Of a stretch of 64,000 nucleotides of DNA, positions 34,519 to 43,428 are shown in pieces (positions within the stretch are counted from its first letter, which is position 1; each line of letters opens with the position of its first letter). A program made the position numbers and the translations under genes. Source of the DNA: Pseudomonadales bacterium (GTDB lineage: Bacteria; Pseudomonadota; Gammaproteobacteria; Pseudomonadales; DC-out160); assembly GCA_019090455.1 (NCBI GenBank), contig JAHRWA010000010.1, positions 62,001-126,000 on the forward strand. Reading direction: 5' to 3'. Under the pieces are notes generated by a model. It saw only the letters and a program-made list of their open reading frames with translations. It was not told where the DNA came from and did not search any database.

Positions 34519-36660
34519 TTAGCCACTATTTTTATTAGAAATAATGTTGGCGCTTTTAAATCCCAATTTCTCTTCGAGCATAAATTCGAATTTATCTCTT
34601 TCTACCGGCCTACTAAAATAGTAACCCTGGAAATAATCGCACAACATATCGGATAGTCGCAACATTTGATCTTCAGTTTCTACCCCTTCAGCCACAACTT
34701 TTAGGGACAAGCCCTTCGCTAAAGCAACTATGGCTTGTACAATTGCATTACCCTCCTTACTACTCATATCATCAATAAAACTTCTATCAATTTTTAGAAC
34801 ATTGAGGGGGATTTTTGTCAGATAACTCATTGATGAGTAGCCGGTACCAAAATCATCTAACGCAAGCCCTACACCTAAATCGTGTATATCACATAGGTAT
34901 TTAATATTATATTCCGTATATTCCAGTAGCAAGCTCTCCGTTATTTCCAACTCCAACCGAGCTGGAGATATTCCATTTTCCTTAATTTTGTTATTTAGGC
35001 ATTCGAGAAAGCTGCCGTCTTTAAACTGTTTTACTGATACGTTAACAGAAACAGTGAAGTCATCAGGCAAGTTATATTTTTCTTCCCAATCCTTTATAAC
35101 GCGGCAAGCTTCATCGATCACCCATTCCCCAATGTCCCCAATGAGATCAGTTTCTTCTGCAATGGGAATAAATTTATCTGGTGAAATCATGTCTCCACCG
35201 GGAGCCCATCTTAACAATAACTCTACACCGGTGGTGGCACCGTCAGTCATCCGAATCTGAGGTTGATAGTTAAGGAAGAAATCCATGGTTTTAACACTTT
35301 CTCTTAACTTTGATTCCGTATCGACCGCTTCTTCAATTTCCTTTGCCATTCCCATGTGAAAAACTTGGTAGCAATTTCTCCCTCTTTCTTTGGCACGATA
35401 CATTGCAGTGTCTGCTTTCTTAACGAGGTCTGCAGCGTTATCAGCCATATCTGGAAAATAAACAATTCCAATACTCGCTCCGATATACGCAACATGCCCC
35501 ATCAAATCGAACCCATCTGACAATGATCTAATAATTTTAGCTGACACACGTTCAGTAACTTGAGAGATATTGCGACTTTCAATGATAATAGTAAATTCAT
35601 CACCACCTAAGCGGCACACAACATCCGAATCTCGAACACAACTTTTCATTCTTTCCGTTGCTTCTTTTAATAGGTTATCCCCTGCTTCGTGCCCGAGAGA
35701 ATCATTAACCTGTTTAAATCTATCCAAATCAATAAACAATAATGCGAATTCCCTACCTGCACTGCCATTTCTCGAGACAGCTTGCTCTAGTGTTACGTTA
35801 AAAAGGTTTCTATTTGCTAAGCCAGTGAGGTTATCGTACTGAGCCATATAATTCAGCTCTGTCTCAATTTTTCTTCTTTCCGTTATATCTTTAAATATTA
35901 AGACAACACCCGCAAATGCACTCTCGTTTGAACTAACAGGAGTCGCCGTAAATTCAACAGGTATAATGTAATTCAGATGAGTCCGAAAAGCGCCCACGGC
36001 TGTATGATATTTCTCACCAGCAATACAGCATAAATAAATATTTGACGTACACCAATCAAACTTCTTAAAGCCCTTAGTAGACACGAGTATTTCCTTGCCC
36101 AGAGCTATCCCTTTAAGTTCCTCAGATTGATAACCAAGCACCAATTCCGCCGCGGGATTAGAGAACGTAACGACACCCTCAGCATCTACACCTAATATCC
36201 CTTCACCCACTGACTTCAACAACAATTCATTGCTAGTCTTGAGTTGATCAACTTCTCTAAGGGAATCCTCCAGCATTTTCTTTTGTCGATCAATCTCCAT
36301 AAATAGCTTAACTTTACTCACTAGTACAATGGGCTCGATCGGTTTTTGTAGAAAATCGATTCCTCCACTCTCATAGCCTCTGAACACATAAGATTGATCG
36401 TTATCAATTGCAGTTACAAAGATTATCGGTATATGGCGAGTCTTGCGTCTAGCACGCATTAATTCCGCCACTTCAAACCCATCCATATCGGGCATTTGCA
36501 CATCAAGCAGAACCAGCGACACATCAAATTCCAACAACAGTGCTAAAGCCTCCTCACCGGAATGCGCCATAAGAAGTTCAACTGACAATTCGGACAACAA
36601 GGACTCCAACGCGACCAAGTTAGCTTCTTTATCATCGACTATTAAAATACGCTGCAGCAT
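34519..36660 (-). CDS. REC-PAS-GGDEF-EAL c-di-GMP turnover protein
   Basis: 713 residues. Receiver (4-120; VLLDVQMPDMDG acceptor, VTA, LQKP), PAS (about 145-265), GGDEF (about 275-435) with intact GGDEF motif and an RDSD I-site five residues before it, so diguanylate cyclase activity with product inhibition is plausible. EAL domain (about 445-700) reads ELL instead of EAL (GVELLLRW) but keeps LDDFGTGYSSM, LKIDRSF and VVAEGVET, so phosphodiesterase activity may remain. No membrane helix. It is the next gene after cheB in the same direction (113-base gap) and probably belongs to the same signalling unit. Confidence 0.92.
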   Translation of the reverse strand: MLQRILIVDDKEANLVALESLLSELSVELLMAHSGEEALALLLEFDVSLVLLDVQMPDMDGFEVAELMRARRKTRHIPIIFVTAIDNDQSYVFRGYESGGIDFLQKPIEPIVLVSKVKLFMEIDRQKKMLEDSLREVDQLKTSNELLLKSVGEGILGVDAEGVVTFSNPAAELVLGYQSEELKGIALGKEILVSTKGFKKFDWCTSNIYLCCIAGEKYHTAVGAFRTHLNYIIPVEFTATPVSSNESAFAGVVLIFKDITERRKIETELNYMAQYDNLTGLANRNLFNVTLEQAVSRNGSAGREFALLFIDLDRFKQVNDSLGHEAGDNLLKEATERMKSCVRDSDVVCRLGGDEFTIIIESRNISQVTERVSAKIIRSLSDGFDLMGHVAYIGASIGIVYFPDMADNAADLVKKADTAMYRAKERGRNCYQVFHMGMAKEIEEAVDTESKLRESVKTMDFFLNYQPQIRMTDGATTGVELLLRWAPGGDMISPDKFIPIAEETDLIGDIGEWVIDEACRVIKDWEEKYNLPDDFTVSVNVSVKQFKDGSFLECLNNKIKENGISPARLELEITESLLLEYTEYNIKYLCDIHDLGVGLALDDFGTGYSSMSYLTKIPLNVLKIDRSFIDDMSSKEGNAIVQAIVALAKGLSLKVVAEGVETEDQMLRLSDMLCDYFQGYYFSRPVERDKFEFMLEEKLGFKSANIISNKNSG

Positions 36661-36772
36661 AGTAACCTTACGCTTTGACTATCAAATTAGTAATTCTTAC
36701 ACGAGTGCGGTGTAACTTACTGTTTTTCATTTTGGAACTCACTACCTTTCGATATAGGTTAACTGCTTTTCC

Positions 36773-37369
36773 CTAATCCGCCTTATCGATTGCATTCGCT
36801 AGCTCATTGAGCTTTTCAGCAATCATATCTAAGTCTAGAACAAAATCTGCAGTTGTTACTTCCAAGGCCGAATTAGGCATTGTAGGCATTTCAGCTTCTT
36901 CTGGGGATTGCACTATTAACCCGCCGCCTTTCTCTCGGATATAGCGAGCACCATTGGCGCCGTCGTTATTCGCACCAGTCAGCACTATACCCAACAACGC
37001 ATGACGATAAATGTCAGCAGCACTTTCAAAAAGTACATCCACTGAGGGTCGACAATAATTCACTTTCTCTGAAATACACAGAGATAGGGTTTTATTGCTT
37101 TCAACAAGCAAGTGATAATTGGGAGGTGCTAGATAGGCGAAACCAGGCAATATTTTCTGCTTTTCCTCTGCTTCGATTACCGGTAACGTTGACACGATAT
37201 TTAATATATCTATCACTCCTCCTCCCGCCGTTTTATCCTGGTGTAGCACCACTAAAATGGGGATTTTAAAAGGGTTAGTCAATTGAGAAAATATTTTTTG
37301 TAATGCATTCATCCCGCCCCAGGATGCACCTATCACTACTGCTCTGTATTTTTCTTTCTGTAGGGTCAT
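36773..37369 (-). CDS. cheB: Stand-alone CheB-type methylesterase domain
   Basis: 198 residues covering only the CheB catalytic domain, with no receiver. Serine in IGASWGGMNAL, histidine in VVLHQDK, aspartate in LTGANNDGANGARY. CheB removes methyl groups from (or deamidates) receptor glutamates or glutamines. It lies 8 bases downstream of cheR and after the receptor gene, in the order receptor-cheR-cheB-GGDEF/EAL. No CheA or CheW is encoded nearby, so the target may be the multi-receiver receptor rather than a flagellar chemoreceptor. Confidence 0.88.
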   Translation of the reverse strand: MTLQKEKYRAVVIGASWGGMNALQKIFSQLTNPFKIPILVVLHQDKTAGGGVIDILNIVSTLPVIEAEEKQKILPGFAYLAPPNYHLLVESNKTLSLCISEKVNYCRPSVDVLFESAADIYRHALLGIVLTGANNDGANGARYIREKGGGLIVQSPEEAEMPTMPNSALEVTTADFVLDLDMIAEKLNELANAIDKAD

Positions 37370-37377
37370 TTATAAGA

Positions 37378-38199
37378 CTACTTTACTAATTGATATATTT
37401 TATACGCGTCGTCAACCACTTTGAAATGGTCTCTACCCTCATAGAAATCAAGCGTTTCCTTCGCCCCTAGACAGAGAAAACCTCCCAAATCAAGACTTTC
37501 ATGAAACAGCTTAAACACTTTATTCTGCAAGTCACGATTGAAATAGATGAGAACGTTCCGACACATTACCATTTGCATTTCGCCAAATACGTAATCAGTT
37601 GCTAGATCATGTTCTGTAAATACAATATTATTCATTAAATTATTATTCATAATAAAATGATCATAAGCCTTACAATAATATAATGAGAGATCATGACTCC
37701 CACCAGAATCTATATAATTTTTTTCATATTCTCGCAAACACTGAACAGGATAAATTCCCTTCTTAGCTTTACTCAAAACCAAACGATTAATATCGGTCGC
37801 ATACATCATTGACCGATCTTTCAATTTTTCTTCTTCCAAAATAATATTCATTGAGTAGGCTTCTTCGCCCGTCGCACAACCCGCATGCCAGACTTTCAGA
37901 TGAGGATAAGAGTACAAATGGTTAATCACATTCGCTCGCACTGACCGATAGAAGCCGGGATCTCGAAACATCTCGGTCACATTAGTCGTAATTTCCTCTA
38001 TAAAACGACTAAATAATGCTTTATCGCGAACAATGTAATGAGGCAGCTCCTTCATACTTGGCGTGCCCTTCTGGCGCACGAAATAATATAGCCTACGTTT
38101 CATTGATGCCGCAGAATAACCCCTAAAGTCATAGCCCCACTTAGCATAGATGACCTCAAGTAAATCCTTTATATCGTCGTCTTCTTCTGTTGTATCCAT
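37378..38199 (-). CDS. cheR: CheR-type methyltransferase
   Basis: 273 residues from ATG 38199; a TTG five codons earlier begins almost on top of the AGGGAA, so is less likely. N-terminal helical domain (GYDFRGYSAASMKRRL near 24) and SAM-binding domain with HAGCATGEEAYSMNIILEE near 105, then VMCRNVLIYFNRDLQ near 214. It methylates glutamates of signalling proteins using S-adenosylmethionine. It lies 19 bases after the receptor gene stop and just before cheB. Confidence 0.92.
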   Translation of the reverse strand: MDTTEEDDDIKDLLEVIYAKWGYDFRGYSAASMKRRLYYFVRQKGTPSMKELPHYIVRDKALFSRFIEEITTNVTEMFRDPGFYRSVRANVINHLYSYPHLKVWHAGCATGEEAYSMNIILEEEKLKDRSMMYATDINRLVLSKAKKGIYPVQCLREYEKNYIDSGGSHDLSLYYCKAYDHFIMNNNLMNNIVFTEHDLATDYVFGEMQMVMCRNVLIYFNRDLQNKVFKLFHESLDLGGFLCLGAKETLDFYEGRDHFKVVDDAYKIYQLVK

Positions 38200-38218
38200 A
38201 TGGGGTATAAACAATTCC

Positions 38219-41107
38219 CTAGCCGGTTTTTCTCAACCAGATTTTTAAAATTCCAATCAGTTTTTCCACATCAATTGGCTTCGTCAAATAATCATTTGCA
38301 CCGACATCCAAGCATTTAACTCGATCTTCTTTCATCGCTTTTGCAGTGACTGCTATAATTGGGAGGTTTTTATACTCCACATGAGAACGAATAATTCGAA
38401 TGGCCTCATAACCGTCCATCTCAGGCATCATGATATCCATCATAATCAGATCGAAAGTACTATTCGTCTTAAGTAAAGTATCCACGGCCTCCCGCCCATT
38501 CATTGCCGTTTCTAAAATTACATTTTGATCTTCTAATATAGCCGACAGCGAATACAAATTTCTAACATCATCGTCAACCAGTAAGATTCTCTTCCCATCA
38601 AGTGGAGAGTAAGCTTTCTCGTTGGCTCCTAACACTGCATCAAAGTCATTCGAACTTTCGGGTATGTATAAATCAGACTTAGGCTTTTCAAACCCCTCTA
38701 TGACCAAATCTTCTAGTTCAACTTCCTTATTATTGATGTCCACCCAATTTAGAAATAGTGCTGCCTCGTCGTGAACTCGACGCATACCGGTTCCCGCTTT
38801 CAATATAATTCGATCCGCGTATTTCCTGAGTTTTGCTCCCAATTCAACACTTACATCCATGGCGGTATAGATGATCACAGGTACTGACTCCAACGCCTTG
38901 TTCCTTCTTAACTCCTTTAGCAAGCCAAACCCATCACAATCATTCAGATTTAAATCAAGCACTACACAATCATAGTTCCTCAATTTTACCGCTGACCTAG
39001 CGGCCTTTCCGGATAAAACGAGATCAACCACAATAGACTTATCTGCAAATTGTTCCCGTAAGGCTTCGCCTTGTACCTTGTCATCTTCAACAATCAATAA
39101 ATACTTAACATCAGTTGGGTAGTCAGACGATGGTTCAGTAGAAAGATCACTCTTGATTTGTAAAAACAGTTCATTCACCTTGTTAGCCGGAGCTGGTTTT
39201 AAAAGATAGTTCTCGACGCCAAGAGCCAACGCCTTTGAAGAAGATTGATTACCCGACAAAACGTGCACAGGAATCACCTGCATGGAGATATCAGCCTTCA
39301 AGTACTCAATAAACTCATCACCATTAATGCCCGGCAGCCCCATATCCAAAATAATGGCAGAAGGCAAAGCTGACTCCATGTAAGCCATCGCGCTTTCTGC
39401 GGAATCCAGTACCACTGAATTCAGACAAAATTCCTCCGACACCTCCTGTAATATGGAAGAAAAATGAGGATCGTCCTCCACTATCATTAACAGACCAGGC
39501 GTCAACTTTCTCTTAGTATTGGGATCAGTTTTGGCCTTTATACTAGGAGAATATGTCGTTATTTTTTTATCCTCTAACAATCTATTCTTTTCTAATATGA
39601 GTGAATTCTGTTTATCAAGCAGCCTTGAACGTTCTTCTAGTTCTTCGTTCAATACTTTCAGTTCTTCTTGCTGCGTCTGCAAGTTCCCTTCAGTAACCCG
39701 CATCACTTCTGTTTGTTTTTCTAACTCTTTATTGAGATGCAGCAATTCATTTTGCTGCTTTTCGAATTCTCTAGCTTGTTTTTGCGTATGGCGTAGCATT
39801 TCATTTAATTGGATTCTCGACTGAGCAGAATGTACTGCAATCGCAATCCCTTCAGCGCCTTTCTCTACAAACTCGATTGCCTCATCCGTAAACGGATCAA
39901 AAGCCCCCAGCTCAATGACGCCCTTTAGAACGTTGTTGTATAATAGGGGGAATAGATAAATTGATTTTGCAGCGAGTGAACCCATTCCCGTGGATATATC
40001 CGCATAGTCATCTGGAATATCATCCAATAACATTGACTTTTTATCGAAACCACATTGCCCGACTAAAGATTCTCCTAACTTAAAATGTTTTTTCTCTGAC
40101 GACGAGTGTAGCGAGCCGTAATCGGAAATCAGTTTCAGTTCATTACCGTCCCATTCATAGAATGCACCCACCAAGACATTGATTTCGTTGTTCATACTAA
40201 TCAGTACTCGATTTCCTAATTCCTGTAACGTCAGTTCTCCTCTTAACACCTCATTTAATCGAGCACTTCGATAGAGTACCAAATCCTTCAGGCTATTTTC
40301 ACGGTGTTGCTCACGCAGGTTATTCCGCATGGTTTTTAACGCTAACCCCAACAGACCTAATTCTTTATGACCTTTAGTTTCAACATCAATATCAATATCC
40401 CATCGTCCATGAGAGATATCATCCGCCATGTTAATTCCCTTTTCGATACTATCTGAAATTAAACGTGCAAACCAAAGAGACAATAAAACGATGAGCAACA
40501 ATACCCAGCTACCCACCGTAAAGTCTCGTTTCGCTATATACTCACCTCTCTGTAAAAAGTGAAAAGCGCGATCTGATATTCGTTGATTTAATAAATAGCT
40601 TAACTGTATTAGCGTTTTCTCAACTTTCCGTTTCTCTTTTAGAATATCCGCAGAGAATTGCTTCTCCATCTTCAACCCCTTATTTGATGCGCTTGTAGAT
40701 GATGAGCCTTTCATGGATGAAATAAGGTAAGCTTCAACCATGAAACGATAATCTGAAAACTCCATTTCTAGCACTATTGAATCGGAACTCAAAACAGGCT
40801 GTAAGGTAGGAACACGACGTATCTCAGATAACATACTAGCGGCGAGATCCCTCGCCTCATCGGCTATATAGAGATTATTTTCCGTTAGCGCCAGCTGATA
40901 TAGTTCATTCATTTCAATGAAATTGACTTGCAAATTACGCGTAATATTAACAAGGGGCATATCGCTCTGCTTCATACTTCCTTGTTCTTCCAAAGCACTA
41001 CCCATGAATAGATAGTTTTCGAAAAGCAATACAGAGACTGCACCACCACCTACAAAAATAATAAGAAAAACCTTCGCTTTAATTGATAATCGACTTAACC
41101 AACGCAT
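38219..41107 (-). CDS. Membrane sensor with HAMP, GAF, coiled coil and three receiver domains, lacking a kinase core
   Basis: 962 residues. Membrane helix 1 (about 11-28), periplasmic helical sensor (30-195), helix 2 (199-216), HAMP (217-270), GAF (285-425), coiled coil (430-515), then directly three receivers: 539-655 (acceptor D588), 669-785 (D718) and 838-960 (D891), each with a conserved lysine. Hybrid kinases of this layout normally have a dimerisation/histidine and ATPase core between coiled coil and receivers. Here the coiled coil runs via a short basic linker into the first receiver, and no H-box, N-box or G-box is visible. It is presumably a phosphate sink or scaffold controlled by CheR/CheB methylation and an unlinked kinase. 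Confidence 0.85.
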   Translation of the reverse strand: MRWLSRLSIKAKVFLIIFVGGGAVSVLLFENYLFMGSALEEQGSMKQSDMPLVNITRNLQVNFIEMNELYQLALTENNLYIADEARDLAASMLSEIRRVPTLQPVLSSDSIVLEMEFSDYRFMVEAYLISSMKGSSSTSASNKGLKMEKQFSADILKEKRKVEKTLIQLSYLLNQRISDRAFHFLQRGEYIAKRDFTVGSWVLLLIVLLSLWFARLISDSIEKGINMADDISHGRWDIDIDVETKGHKELGLLGLALKTMRNNLREQHRENSLKDLVLYRSARLNEVLRGELTLQELGNRVLISMNNEINVLVGAFYEWDGNELKLISDYGSLHSSSEKKHFKLGESLVGQCGFDKKSMLLDDIPDDYADISTGMGSLAAKSIYLFPLLYNNVLKGVIELGAFDPFTDEAIEFVEKGAEGIAIAVHSAQSRIQLNEMLRHTQKQAREFEKQQNELLHLNKELEKQTEVMRVTEGNLQTQQEELKVLNEELEERSRLLDKQNSLILEKNRLLEDKKITTYSPSIKAKTDPNTKRKLTPGLLMIVEDDPHFSSILQEVSEEFCLNSVVLDSAESAMAYMESALPSAIILDMGLPGINGDEFIEYLKADISMQVIPVHVLSGNQSSSKALALGVENYLLKPAPANKVNELFLQIKSDLSTEPSSDYPTDVKYLLIVEDDKVQGEALREQFADKSIVVDLVLSGKAARSAVKLRNYDCVVLDLNLNDCDGFGLLKELRRNKALESVPVIIYTAMDVSVELGAKLRKYADRIILKAGTGMRRVHDEAALFLNWVDINNKEVELEDLVIEGFEKPKSDLYIPESSNDFDAVLGANEKAYSPLDGKRILLVDDDVRNLYSLSAILEDQNVILETAMNGREAVDTLLKTNSTFDLIMMDIMMPEMDGYEAIRIIRSHVEYKNLPIIAVTAKAMKEDRVKCLDVGANDYLTKPIDVEKLIGILKIWLRKTG

Positions 41108-41212
41108 TGCAACAACAAACCTATATCAAAATCTAAAGAGTACTGTAGGTATAAGTTAAGTTCATAAAGCAAAGTGAGCAAGATTCGCTGAAAATCTAAC
41201 GCCAAGACTGAA

Positions 41213-41239
41213 TCGAAATGCCCAAATTGGGCATTTCGA
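41213..41239. promoter_or_regulatory. 27-base near-perfect palindrome upstream of the receptor gene
   Basis: Arms TCGAAATGCCCAA (41213-41225) and TTGGGCATTTCGA (41227-41239) around a single centre base. It lies 106 bases upstream of the receptor ATG and about 80 bases downstream of the hydrolase stop, both on the minus strand. It could be an operator for the signalling operon or a terminator of the hydrolase gene; there is no strong T-tract. Confidence 0.6.
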
Positions 41240-41321
41240 CCTCTGGTACATAGGGGAGGGGGGAATAGAATAGTTTAATTTTGAAATATTAAGCGACTGA
41301 TGTTAAATGTGTTGTACGTCA

Positions 41322-41966
41322 TTAACCATATGATCCTGACACGAAAGGATTGCTGCGCCTTTCCTGCCCCATGGTGGACATCGGCCCATGGCCCGAGATA
41401 AAGCTAACATCGTCTCCAAGGGTTAATAATTTTTGTTTGATGGAGTGAATCAAAGTGTCATGATTTCCGAGAGGGAAATCTGTTCGGCCAATAGAACCTT
41501 GAAACAAAACATCTCCAACAATAGCCAACTTAGCTTCTTCTTGATAAAAAACAACATGTCCCGGCGTATGTCCTGGACAATGAAATACCTTTAGGGAAAT
41601 ATTTCCAAAGCTCACACTATCCCCATCCTTAAGCCAACGATCCGGAACAAAGGGTTGTGCACCCTCTATTCCCGTCATACTACCCTGCTCTTGCAGCTTA
41701 TCTATCCAGAACTGATCCTCTTGATGAGGCCCCTCTATAGATAGCTTTTCACGTTCAGCTAAAGTGGCTGCCCCGCCGGCATGATCGATATGAGCATGGG
41801 TGATGAGTATTTTATTTAAGGAAACACCTAAAGTATTCACTAGCTCCATAATGCGATGGAGATCACCACCAGGGTCAACGACCACGGCTTGGCTGGTTTC
41901 ACTACACACTAAAATAGAGCAATTTTGTTGATAAGGAGTTACTGGAATTACATGATATTTTAACAT
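41322..41966 (-). CDS. Metallo-beta-lactamase-fold hydrolase, glyoxalase-II-like
   Basis: 214 residues. Opening MLKYHVIPVTPYQQNCSIL is typical of the YcbL/glyoxalase II branch. Metal motif THAHIDH near 57-63, then HCPGHTPGHVVFY near 130, VGDVLF near 151 and SGHGP near 192. Likely a thioester or phosphodiester hydrolase with two bound metals; hydroxyacylglutathione hydrolysis is one possibility. No glyoxalase I is adjacent. Start ATG 41966. Confidence 0.85.
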   Translation of the reverse strand: MLKYHVIPVTPYQQNCSILVCSETSQAVVVDPGGDLHRIMELVNTLGVSLNKILITHAHIDHAGGAATLAEREKLSIEGPHQEDQFWIDKLQEQGSMTGIEGAQPFVPDRWLKDGDSVSFGNISLKVFHCPGHTPGHVVFYQEEAKLAIVGDVLFQGSIGRTDFPLGNHDTLIHSIKQKLLTLGDDVSFISGHGPMSTMGQERRSNPFVSGSYG

Positions 41967-42096
41967 TTGTTATACCGACACTCACTGTGGCCAATTTGGG
42001 CTTAAAGTTTATTATCACTTTTTTCGCACATGCTATTCCAATTTCGGATTCCAATGCAACCTACACTGAATTTCAACTACTCTTTGGGTTAGGCTA

Positions 42097-43299
42097 ATGA
42101 AAAGATCCCTCCCCCTTTCAACGGTATTGCCACCGAAACAAGGTTGTAAGAGCGAAATTATGGACCCACACTACAATGCGATTCTCTTGGGCAAAGACCC
42201 CATCGAAAATGAAATTCTGGTCAATAGCTTGAACAATTACATTAGTGTTGATCAATACAATGGAGAAACTGAATATCGTCATCAAGAAGGACAAGCGGAA
42301 CCTGACCTGTTTATTATTCACAAACAATTAGCTAAAGGAGATGGCGTTACGACCTGCGAAAGCATCCGCAAAGAACTCAACTATAACAATGCTTCCATAT
42401 TAATGGTTCTGGATTCCGATTCCGTTTATCACAAAATCAAGTGTTATGAGGCGGGAGCAGATGACTATATTGTTCAACCTTACCATCCTGAAGAACTCAT
42501 TCGAAAAGTAAAGCGCCTATCCAATAGTTCGATACAAAAAAAGAACCAATCACTTTTAACCGAGACAGCCACAAACGATGCTCTCGATGCCACCAAGACG
42601 GCTTTCGAAGCGATGAGAGCGACGAGTGATCTCGGCGTTGTGATTAAGTTTATGGCAAATTGTCAAGCATCTACCTCCCTAGAAGCCATCGCGCTACAAT
42701 TGTGCATAGCAACATCCAGCCTCGATGTCACCTGTATAGTTCAAATTCACGACAATGAGGCTTTTCATACATTCAATCAGAATAACGATGTTCGCCAAAT
42801 TGAAGCTCAGCTCTTACAAGAATCAAAAAACAAAGGACGAATTGTCGAAGAGGATAACTTAATCATCATCAATTTCGAGTTACTCTCATTACTCGTAACA
42901 GATATGCCTACTGACACAAACCTGCACGGCAGAATAAAAGACACGTTGGTACACGTAACGGGAGCCGCTGAAATTAGAATACGCAGCATCATGGTGAACG
43001 AGATTTTGCACGCCCAAGGAAGGGAAACCATATCAGTCATCAACTTAATTCGACAGGTCGCGGCCGACAACCATAAACACGCGACTCAGATCATGACAAA
43101 CCTAACCGAAAAAGTAGAAGAGTCCGCAATCTCTCTTTCATTAACGGAAGAGCAAGAAGATCACTTTATTAACCTATCCCAAAACGCACATAAAGAGCTC
43201 GACACACTTTACAAGGGAAGCGAAATTCTAGAAAGTCATTTCATGCGCGTCATTCTAGGCGTACAAAAAGCAATCAAAATGCACGAAGGTAAAAACTAG
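42097..43299 (+). CDS. Pseudo-receiver protein, paralogue of the gene at 48030
   Basis: 400 residues. Residues about 25-145 have the receiver-domain pattern (NAILLGKDPIENEIL, ILMVLDSDS, YEAGADDYIVQPYHPEELI), but the phospho-acceptor aspartate is replaced by His (LFIIHKQL) and the final lysine by Gln (IVQPY), so it is unlikely to be phosphorylated. The C-terminal 240 residues (FMANCQASTSLEAI onward) match no family I know, but align with the protein at 48030-49130: both have NC.S...L, then C-V/A-I-Q-I, and a later MP...TL segment. No membrane helix. It diverges from the hydrolase gene at 41966. It is probably a cytoplasmic signalling adaptor; role unknown. Confidence 0.75.
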   Translation: MKRSLPLSTVLPPKQGCKSEIMDPHYNAILLGKDPIENEILVNSLNNYISVDQYNGETEYRHQEGQAEPDLFIIHKQLAKGDGVTTCESIRKELNYNNASILMVLDSDSVYHKIKCYEAGADDYIVQPYHPEELIRKVKRLSNSSIQKKNQSLLTETATNDALDATKTAFEAMRATSDLGVVIKFMANCQASTSLEAIALQLCIATSSLDVTCIVQIHDNEAFHTFNQNNDVRQIEAQLLQESKNKGRIVEEDNLIIINFELLSLLVTDMPTDTNLHGRIKDTLVHVTGAAEIRIRSIMVNEILHAQGRETISVINLIRQVAADNHKHATQIMTNLTEKVEESAISLSLTEEQEDHFINLSQNAHKELDTLYKGSEILESHFMRVILGVQKAIKMHEGKN

Positions 43300-43349
43300 C
43301 CACAGTTTTGTTCTTTTAAATTACCTGTTTGAGCAGCCTAACAATTAAT

Positions 43350-43374
43350 GCAAATGAGAATGCGTTGCATTAGC
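43350..43374. promoter_or_regulatory. Fur-box-like sequence upstream of the porin gene
   Basis: GCAAATGAGAATGCGTTGCATT (core between 43350 and 43374) contains the AAATGAGAAT half typical of gamma-proteobacterial Fur boxes, and ends AATGCAA / TTGCATT form an inverted repeat. It lies about 55-80 bases before the ATG at 43429. The second half deviates from the Fur consensus, so the call is moderate. Confidence 0.4.
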
Positions 43375-43428
43375 ATCATTATGCCCGTATGCTCTGTCAC
43401 GACTTTCACTACCTAAGATAATTCCATC

